Assembly (NCBI GenBank): GCA_028751875.1
Contig: CM054145.1
Span: 680,172-744,171 of the forward strand
Source: Rapana venosa
Taxonomy: Eukaryota; Mollusca; Gastropoda; Neogastropoda; Muricidae
Direction of reading: 5' to 3'
DNA: 64,000 nucleotides
The translations under genes were made by a program, and so were the position numbers. Below, one piece after another: positions 56,745 through 64,000 of this stretch (position 1 is its first letter; each line of letters starts with the position of its first letter). The notes below the pieces were generated by a model. That model was given only the letters and a program-made list of their open reading frames with translations. It searched no databases and was not told where the DNA came from.

Positions 56745-56965
56745 TTTATTCTTTTATTTCGAGGATAATGGAATAAGCACCCGTGTGCTTTCTTTCATCC
56801 AGTCCCTGTGTGTATGCAGTTTTGTCAATTTTGGTCATCCGTTCCACGGCACACAATGGCCTACTCTTCTGAAAAGCGGAGCAGGTTTTAATGTGTGCGC
56901 AAGATGTTCTGCTTGCGCTCGCACAGGGGACCTCGGTTTCTAGTCTCATCTGAAGGACTTTTGGT
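56745..56965 (-). mobile_element. SINE family B, headless copy
   Basis: GAGGATAATGGAATAAGCAC, CATCCAGTCCCTGTGTGTAT, GGCCTACTCTTCTGAAAAGC and CTCATCTGAAGGACTTTTGG blocks. Confidence 0.82.
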
Positions 56966-57897
56966 GGAGTGGAGTCTGGGTCTAGGGGCCACAGGTGTCC
57001 ACAGCCAGCACTTCACCACTGGGCCACCTTCTCTCTGTCCATGTGATAATGCTCAGCGTTGACCTGTCTGTTGTTGAATATTAATTATTATTAGACTTTG
57101 TTTTGGCCTTGGCCACTGGCACAAAATGGGAAGATAATGTCAGATATAATAATATATATTGATAAAGAATCACCACTTCCTTAATGAAGCTGGGAAAACT
57201 TGTGTGTGTGATTGTGTGTGTGTGTGTGATATCTTCAGTTTAATGTTTATTAACGTGTGATTGTGTGTTGTGTGATGTGTGTGTGTGTGTGAAGAACATG
57301 ATTATTGATAACAGTGATAGCAGTGACCACTTCCTAGTTAAAACTGGGGGAAAACAAACTTATCAGGCCACACACACACACACGCACACACACACGCACG
57401 CACACCCACACACATTTGTATACATCCACATTCACATAGTGATACAAGGTGGACCGACACACAGGAGACAGACTGCAGGCAGATCTGCGCAGAACTTTCC
57501 TCCGTGTCTCTGTCACAGTGTTGCCGTGTGTGTGTGTGTCCACAGTTCTAGCTCTGTACAGCTGCCAGTGGGGAACACTGCACTGCCCTGCACATACTGA
57601 CATAGCCAGCAGCCTGACATCTGTCTACAGGTAGACTCTCTCTCTCTCTCTGTGTGCACCCCCCCCCCCTGAACTGAGCAACCAGCCCCCAGGCGGTGAG
57701 TGGGTAGCTAGACTTGGGGTTTGTAGTGTTGTTGTTGTTGTTATGAATGTTGTTTTTGGTGGTGGTGAAGGTGGTGGGTGGGTGGTGGTGGGTGGGTGAT
57801 GTTGTCTTAAAGTTGTGTGGTTTTGGGTGGGTGGCTATTGTTGTTGAGGATGGATGTTATATTGTTGAGGTTGTGATGATGATTGTTCACTGTTGTT
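56966..57897. other. No recognised gene
   Basis: TG/CA patches at 57200-57295 and 57370-57415, C run at 57660-57668, and GGTGGTG-rich at 57760-57830. Confidence 0.5.
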
Positions 57898-58345
57898 GCT
57901 GCTTCCTTCCTTCCTCTTCTTCTTCTTCTTCCTTCTCTTCCTTCTTCTTCTTCTTCCTCGTCTTCCTCCTCCTCCTCCTTCTTCTTCTTCTTCTTCCTCC
58001 TCCTTCTGCTTCTTCCTCTTCCTCCTCCTTCCTCTTCCTCCTCCTCCTCCCTCCTCCTCCTTCTCCCTCCTCCTCCTCCTTCTTCTTCTTCTTCTTCTTC
58101 ATCATCATCTCCTCCTCCTTTTTTTCCTTCTCCTTATTTTTTCTCACCATTCTTTGCCTTCTTTTCCTTCTTGCCCTTATCCTTTTTCTTTGCTCTTCTC
58201 TCTTTTCTTCCCTCTTCTCTGTCTTGCTCTTCTTGTTCCTCTCTTCTCTTTCATTCCTTCCTTTTCTTTCCCATCAGGATTCCTTTCTTCCAGTCTTCTT
58301 CCCTTCATCTCAGCTCTGTGACTGGGGTTGCTGTTCTTCCTGCCA
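57898..58345 (+). repeat. Polypyrimidine (CTT/TCC)n tract
   Basis: Dense TTC and TCC triplets, almost purine-free for about 250 bases and T/C-rich to 58345. Ser/Phe/Leu and Lys/Glu frames are artefacts. Confidence 0.92.
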
Positions 58346-58709
58346 TCCCCTCTCTAGAATGAAATATAATTATCTAAAAGGTGTGTGTGTTATGTTTACA
58401 AGTGCATGCTTTTGCATGCATGTGAGGGTTATGTTGGTGTGTGTGATTTAATTTCTAATAAGTGTATTACTGGGTAAACAGACCTATACAGACTGCTGTA
58501 GAACTTTGTAACTTTCAGAACAGATTGGCCCAGGCCTACTCTACAGCTTTATCACTGACTGACGACAATTTTATGTTGACTTGATATTTATAATATTCTT
58601 CCATGACAAGCTCTTACACATAACAACCTACACTCTCTTATAGAGGGGGTAAAATTGTCGGAAGTCAAAAGTATGACTGTCTACATGGTGTGGTACTTGA
58701 AGACAGTCA

Positions 58710-59097
58710 TGTATGTATGTTTGTCCGTCGTGTTCGACGATGACCTCCAAAACAGCAGAGGAGGCAGCTGCTGTTTCGGAAACTGGGCAGAAATTTGATT
58801 ATAGTGGAGATGCCTTGCCCACAGTACATCCCCACTCTCTCGGCCAAGCGGGCATAAGGACAGTCAGCGTTGGAGATGCTCTCCAAAGGCCAACCAGCCC
58901 CCAGGGCTGCAGCACATAAGGACTGTGCGAGTCAAGCCTCCTAGTCAGAGAGTCATAGCCGATCACTAAAGACAAAGCTGTAAAGTGGAATTCCATGAAT
59001 GGGAAATCCACTGGTCATACAGCCTCTCACTTTGCTGTTGCCCCCAGCGTCAATGGTTTAATCAAGAACTGTGATAAACCCCAGGCGCTGACGGCAC
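58710..59097 (+). repeat. Dispersed repeat D, copy 2
   Basis: Over 90 percent identical by eye to 31700-32083. It includes a GTGTTCGACGA segment missing from copy 1 and lacks small insertions of that copy near AAGAATTCC and GAAAGAAAGCC. Confidence 0.8.
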
Positions 59098-59249
59098 ACA
59101 GTCATGTATGCAAACTTCACATCCAGTGTGTACTTAACCGGTCTCACAGTGATTCCCAAGTGGGATGAGTGAGGCAGAGTGCATGTTCTGGATCCCCCTC
59201 CTCAGGGGTTAAGCTGGGGGACATGCAGCAGCAGGAGCAAGTAGCAGGT

Positions 59250-60283
59250 GAGATAGTAGTGTAGTAATACTAATAGTGTAGTGATAGTGTAGTAATACTG
59301 ATAGTGTAGTGATAGTGTAGTAATACTGATAGTGTAGTAATACTGATAGTGTAGTGATAGTGTAGTAATACTGATAGTGTAGTGATAGTGTAGTAATACT
59401 AATAGTGTAGTGATAGTGTAGTAATACTGATAGTGTAGTAATAGTGTAGTAATACTGATAGTGTAGTGATAGTGTAGTAATATTAATAGTGTAGTAATAC
59501 TAATAGTGTAGTGATAGTGTAGGAATACTAATAGTGTAGTGATAGTGTAGTAATACTGATAGTGTAGTGATAGTGTAGTAATACTAATAGTGTAGTGATA
59601 GTGTAGTAATACTGATAGTGTAGTGATAGTGTAGGAATACTAATAGTGTAGTGATAGTGTAGTAATACTAATAGTGTAGTGATAGTGTAGTAATACTAAT
59701 AGTGTAGTGTAGTAATACTAATAGTGTAGTGATAGTGTAGGAATACTAATAGTGTAGTGATACTAATAGTGTAGTGATAGTGTAGTAATACTAATAGTGT
59801 AGTGATAGTGTAGTAATACTAATAGTGTAGTGTAGTAATACTAATAGTGTAGTGATAGTGTAGGAATACTAATAGTGTAGTAATACTAATAGTGTAGTGA
59901 TAGTGTAGGAATACTGATAGTGTAGTGATAGTGTAGTAATACTGATAGTGTAGTGATAGTGTAGTAATACTGATAGTGTAGTGATAGTGTAGTAATACTA
60001 ATAGTGTAGTGATAGTGTAGTAATACTGATAGTGTAGTAATAGTGTAGTAATACTAATAGTGTAGTAATACTAATAGTGTAGTAATACTAATAGTGTAGT
60101 GATAGTGTAGGAATACTAATAGTGTAGTGATAGTGTAGTAATACTGATAGTGTAGTGATAGTGTAGTAATACTAATAGTGTAGTGATAGTGTAGTAATAC
60201 TAATAGTGTAGTGATAGTGCAGTAATACTAATAGTGTAGTGATAGTGTAGTAATACTAATAGTGTAGTGATAGTGTAGTAATT
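59250..60283 (+). repeat. About 1-kb minisatellite of 13- and 15-bp words
   Basis: TAGTGTAGTGATAGTGTAGT / AATACTAA repeated with irregular skipping of the GTGATA half-unit and occasional GGAATA variants. It ends about 310 bp before the first coding exon of gene 2. Confidence 0.95.
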
Positions 60284-60593
60284 ACCAAAGTCAGATGCAC
60301 TGGGCCTGACTTGGCAGGCAAACATAACCAAAGTGCAGCGCATCTTCACTCACATGACAGACACCAGTAGTTGTACTGTGTAAGTGTTCAACAAAGAAGA
60401 CTGTAACTGGATAGAGATAATTGTGTATTCAGGAACAGACAGATGTACAGTCTACACAAACAGACCATGTGTACATAGACAGACAGACAGATGTATGTAT
60501 TCACGAACAGACTGACGAACAGCCCACACAAACCAAACAGACCGTGGTACATGTATGCACAGACGGACGGACAGACAGCCGGCCACAGAAGGG

Positions 60594-60755
60594 ATGGCGG
60601 GGCCAGGGAGGGCGTGGCGGTGCCTGCTGACGGGGCTGTACATCTGCGGCGGGGTGTCTGCCGGCGGCTGTCTGGTGACCACGCTGATGGACTGGGCCCA
60701 CGGTCTGAACTGCCTGCCCCCCGTCACGGACAAGTTTGGCGACCCGGTCTCTGTG
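60594..60755 (+). CDS. Gene 2, first coding exon: membrane protein of unknown function
   Basis: The ATG at 60594 sits in GGGATGGCG. 54 codons follow: MAGPGRAWRC, a hydrophobic CLLTGLYICGGVSAGGCLVT (first membrane segment), then MDWAHGLNCLPPVTDKFGDP and VSV before GTGAGG at 60756. Phase 0 joins cleanly to exon 2. Codons are GC-ended and the sequence is repeat-free. An acceptor CCACAG ends at 60588, so the ATG may lie in the second transcript exon. I do not recognise the family. A short N-terminus followed by four-pass membrane topology, for example TMEM179-like, is a guess. Confidence 0.65.
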
Positions 60756-60784
60756 GTGAGGGCGCAGTGTGGCAGGCAGACAGG

Positions 60785-60970
60785 CAGGCCGGAGGGGGGA
60801 GGGGGGTTGAGGGGTAGGGGGGGATTTGAGGGCTGGGGGGATTTGAGGGGTGGGGGGGTTGAGGGGTGGGGGGGGGTGGATTTGAGGGGAGGGTGGGGGG
60901 ATTTGAGGGGAGGGTGGGGGGATTTGAGGGGTGGGGGTGGGGGATTTGAGGGGTGGGGGATCAAAAACCC
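60785..60970 (+). repeat. GATTTGAGGGGTGGGGG minisatellite
   Basis: About eight G-rich units, prone to G-quadruplexes. A similar unit (GATTTGAGGGGTGGGTGTG) reappears at 62620-62645 and 62868-63095 in the same intron. Confidence 0.9.
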
Positions 60971-60985
60971 CCACCTCACAGCTAG

Positions 60986-61700
60986 ATGGATGACGAGGTG
61001 TTGGTGGCTGAAGTCAAAAGTCAGCCCCTGCTTTGGGACAAGGGCGACCCCAACCACTCCACCAGGCCAATGATTGCTGCAGCTTGGGACAGCATTGCTC
61101 CCAAAGTGGGAGAGAATGTGACAGTCACAGAATGCAAGACCAGGTGGACCAGCCTTCGAGATTACTTTTTCAGAAAGCATAAAGAAATCCTGAGCACAAC
61201 ACATGAGCAAGACTGCCCGCAAGAAGAGGATGAAGTGGCGAGGGCATGTACGAGTTTCTGATGTTTCTAGCCCCAGACCCCATCACAGAATCGCCCGGTA
61301 CCACGGATCACCCCCATTTCAGTGAAGACACAGCTAAGTACAATGACCAAAACCATTCTCACATCAGCACCTACCAGGCACCAGTCCAGACCTCAAAGAA
61401 ACCAGAAGAGAAACGTGTCGCAGTCAACACACAGCCCCCATCTCTTAAAAGGAAAGTGGAGAGAAAACCACGGACGTACCTGCTGTCAACACGGAGATTC
61501 TGAAAGTCTTGAAGAAAGCCTGGGAAAGTGCAGGAGGTGGATGGAGACGAACTGTTCTTCAGAAGCCTGCTGCCTTCGCTGGACGAGATGGAAACCATGC
61601 AGTTCTGGCTGGAAGTGCAGCAGCTGGTGCTGAACTTCTTGCAGGCAGCCCGCGCCAGAAAAGCGCAGTCCCCGCTTCCTGCAGTGCCGCTGCCATGAAG
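60986..61700 (+). pseudogene. MADF-BESS domain pseudogene
   Basis: 60986-61240 encodes a MADF (Myb/SANT-like) domain: LVAEVKSQPLLWDKGDPNH, AAAWDSIAPKVGE and CKTRWTSLRDYFFRK. After a frameshift near 61240, YEFLMFLAPDPITES follows. After further shifts, EILKVLKKAWESAG and then a BESS motif (DELFFRSLLPSLDEMETMQF, WLEVQQLVLNFL, 61546-61640) follow in the right order. At least three frame changes separate the parts, so no intact protein is made. The absence of introns suggests a retrocopy or a fragment of a transposon-associated MADF protein. MADF-BESS proteins bind DNA and act as transcription factors. It lies inside the first coding intron of gene 2. Confidence 0.75.
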
Positions 61701-61904
61701 GTGACAGGCTGTGCAGCGCCCCTTCCTCGCTCGCTGTTCTGCATTCAAGGAGAGTCCAAGTCGAGTCAGAGACACTTGGAGCATCCCAGGAAGGGCAGTT
61801 ACAGTACTGACCAGGCAGATTGATAGGTATCGTTATCTCGGAAATGACACCAGAAAGCTACAGTTTATATCATTCAGATATAAGTTCAAGTTTAAAAATA
61901 AAAT

Positions 61905-61991
61905 TACATACGCGCACGCGCGCGCGCGCACACACACACACACAGAGGGGAATACAGTGTTGTAAGGACTATTGACTAGAAAAGACATGAA

Positions 61992-62053
<62 letters not shown>

Positions 62054-62060
62054 AGATCAA
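61905..62060. repeat. CG/CA and (TA)n microsatellites
   Basis: GCGCGCGCGCACACA at 61912-61942 and about 27 TA units at 61996-62049. A poly-G run follows at 62281-62307. Confidence 0.95.
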
Positions 62061-62548
62061 TATAAGCTAGAAAATCAGACATACTTATTTTCATGAGCTT
62101 GCGCATGTGTGTGCACCCCCCCACACACACACACAGAGTATTTCTAGGGAAGATTCTTACCGCACAAATTCATAGACGAGGCCTACCATTCTCAGTCTGT
62201 CCTAAAGTGTGTGTGTGCTCAGTTTTCATCTTAGCTTTAACCATTGACGAGGTGATTGTCCTGATATTGTCCCTGAGGTTGGGGGGGGGGGGGGGGGGGG
62301 GGGGGGGTGGTAGTAATGATTATATTCACTATATAATTGGAGTGGAATGTGTGTGTTCACGCGCACATGTGTGTGTGTGTGTGTGTGAATGGGATGTCTG
62401 TGTACATAAATGGATCTGTGTTAGTATTTTGTCAGTGCATTTGTACACACTGTATGTATTACAGGTTTGTGAGTGTTTCTGCATATGTCTGTACTCTAGA
62501 AATGTCAGTGTATTTGTTGTTTTCTTTGTATGTGTGTGCACATAACAT

Positions 62549-62625
62549 ACGCGCTCTGATTTGTCTTTGCAAGATATAGCGCTATACAAATTCCTTTTTT
62601 TTTAATTATTATTATTATTATTATT
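62549..62625 (+). mobile_element. L2-like LINE 3' tail fragment
   Basis: GCGCTCTGATTTGTCTTTGC / AAGATATAGCGCTATACAAA then oligo-T and (ATT)n, as at 49750-49813. Confidence 0.65.
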
Positions 62626-62654
62626 TGAGGGGTGGGTGTATAAGGATTGATTTA

Positions 62655-62870
62655 TTTATTCTTTTATATCAAGGATAATGGAATGAGCACTCATGTGCTT
62701 TTTTACATCCAGTCCCCGTGTGTATGCGGTTTTGTAAATTTTGTCATCTGTTTCCACCGCCACACAGTGGCCTACTCTTCCGAAAAGCGGAACAGGATTT
62801 AACGTGTGCGCAAGATGTTCTGCATGCGTTCGAACACGGGGCCTGGGTTTATAGTCTCATCCAAAGGACG
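62655..62870 (-). mobile_element. SINE family B, headless copy inside a minisatellite
   Basis: AAGGATAATGGAATGAGCAC, CATCCAGTCCCCGTGTGTAT and GTGCGCAAGATGTTCTGCAT blocks. ATTTGAGGGGTGG units lie on both sides, so it appears to have inserted into that array. Confidence 0.82.
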
Positions 62871-63100
62871 ATTTGAGGGGTGGATGTATAGGGGTGATTT
62901 GAGGGATAGGGGTGATTTGAGGGGTGGATGTGTTGGGGGTGATTTTAGGGGTGGGTGTGTAGGGGTATTTAAGGGGCGGGTGTGTATGGGTGAGTTGAGG
63001 GGTGGGTGTATAGGGGTGAATTGAGGGGTGAGTGTGTAGAGTTGATTTGAAGGATGGGTGTGATGGGGTGATTTGAAGGGTGGGTGTGTAAGGGTGATAT
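62868..63100 (+). repeat. GGTGATTTGAGGGGTGGGTG minisatellite
   Basis: About 9-10 units of 20-24 bp, related to 60785-60970. Confidence 0.9.
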
Positions 63101-63349
63101 ACCACTCCTACACACTGACTTCTTTTGCTAACAAAGAAATGTGTGTGGGTTTGAATCCCATATAAGGGATTTTTCAAACTCCGGCCAGCTCTTACCCAGA
63201 GCGAGTGTGCTGTAGGCTCGACATAGGGAAGACTGGGAACACACAGTTGAGCTTCATCCTCTTGATTACCACTACCACCATCATCATCACCACAATCATC
63301 ATCATCATTATTTTTATCGTCATGATCATGGTGTGTGTGTGTGTGTGTC

Positions 63350-63407
<58 letters not shown>

Positions 63408-63412
63408 AACAG

Positions 63413-63522
63413 AGGAAGGCCCTGGGCACAGTGTGTGATGTGATCCGTTACGGCAGTGGGGCCACCTGTGCTCTGTGTCTGATGTTGGCCATCACTGTCA
63501 ACTGCTGCTGGACACACTGGGG
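63413..63522 (+). CDS. Gene 2, second coding exon: second membrane segment
   Basis: The acceptor GTGTGGGAACAG follows a TG tract. Phase 0 in: RKALGTVCDVIRYGSG, then hydrophobic ATCALCLMLAITVNCCW and THWG. It ends with two bases (phase 2) before GTCAGT at 63523. The encoded helix plus that of the previous exon indicate at least two membrane spans; Cys-rich helices. The next exon is outside the window. Codons fit the first exon. Confidence 0.65.
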
Positions 63523-63544
63523 GTCAGTGAGTAGTCGCTGTCTG

Positions 63545-64000
63545 CTTCAAGTGCTGTGCTGTGCTGTGCTGTGCTGTGCTGTGCTGTACTGTGCTGTGCT
63601 GTGTTGTGTTAGTGTGGTGTGGGGTACTGTGTGGTGTGTTGTGTTAGTGTGGTGTGGCATGGTGTATTGTGCTGCGAAGTGTTGTGTTGTGTTGTGTTAG
63701 TGTGGTGTGGATACTGTGTTGTGTGGTGTGGTGTATTGTGCTGTGCTGTGCTGTGTTAGTGTGGTGTGGGGTACTGTGTGGTGTGGTGTATTGTGCTGTG
63801 CTGTGCTGTGTTAGTGTGGTGTGGGGTACTGTGTGGTGTGGTGTAGTATGGTGTATTGTGCTGTGCTGTGCTGTGTTGTGTTGTGTTAGTGTGGTGTGGG
63901 GTACTGTGTGGTGTGTTGTAGTGTGGTGTGGCATGGTGTATTGTGCCGCGAAGTGTTGTGTTGTAGTGTTGGTGTGTGAAGCATTGTGTTACAGTGTGAT
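63545..64000 (+). repeat. GTGCT/GTGTT pentanucleotide repeat
   Basis: (GTGCT)n at 63552-63600, then higher-order units containing TTAGTGTGGTGTGGGGTACT and GTGTGGTGTATTGTGCTGTG up to the window end. Confidence 0.95.

Noticed and set aside
57747..58451. Ser/Phe/Leu-rich and Lys/Glu-rich frames
   Set aside because: Translation of a (CTT/TCC)n tract.
60452..61222. 256-codon minus-strand Pro-rich frame
   Set aside because: Antisense of gene 2 exon 1 and the G-rich minisatellite; Pro runs are the complement of GGGGTGGG.

Overview
The window looks like animal nuclear DNA, most likely from a marine gastropod mollusc. The reasons are short coding exons with GT-AG borders in long introns, at least five tRNA-headed SINE families, several non-LTR retrotransposons, and a large load of TG/CA, poly-G and 20-100 bp tandem repeats. 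The gastropod call is an inference from the look of the SINEs. There is no operon, CRISPR array or bacterial gene.

Gene 1 (+ strand, 5' end outside the window) spans about 2043-33458. Eight exons join in frame with matching phases: 2043-2236, 5331-5544, 10040-10251, 11644-11817, 12898-13021, 19952-20022, 23272-23394 and 33139-33458. They encode 476 residues: the second half of a CUB domain, two complete CUB domains, an LDL-receptor class A module, one transmembrane helix and a cytoplasmic tail ending in S-M-V, a class I PDZ ligand. This is the layout of NETO/LEV-10-type receptor auxiliary or clustering proteins.

Gene 2 (+ strand, 3' end outside the window) has coding exons 60594-60755 and 63413-63522, which join in phase and encode the start of a small multi-pass membrane protein that I do not recognise. 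A possible untranslated first exon ends at 53162. A frameshifted MADF-BESS pseudogene lies in its first coding intron.

The most unusual feature is in the introns of gene 1. Several exon edges, meaning the splice site plus 13-24 bases of adjoining exon, have been copied in tandem into the neighbouring intron. The acceptor edge of the first exon has six extra copies upstream, and its donor edge has three extra copies downstream. The acceptor edge of exon 2 is duplicated once, with a SINE later inserted beside it. The donor edge of exon 4 is amplified about eight times. The intron before exon 3 ends in about 41 copies of a 31-bp unit resembling a branch point plus pyrimidine tract plus AG, and the real acceptor grows out of the last unit.

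Mobile elements: 13490-19490 holds an L2-like LINE, with one open frame of about 780 codons, inserted inside an older decayed LINE, both on the minus strand. Further LINE pieces lie at 4073-4400, 22240-23010 and 47640-48340. One SINE family (five copies) joins a tRNA-like box A to a 5S-rRNA-like internal promoter. Between 33459 and 60590 I find no convincing coding exon; the stretch is retroelement fragments and minisatellites, several of which give long but meaningless open frames because their unit length is a multiple of three.
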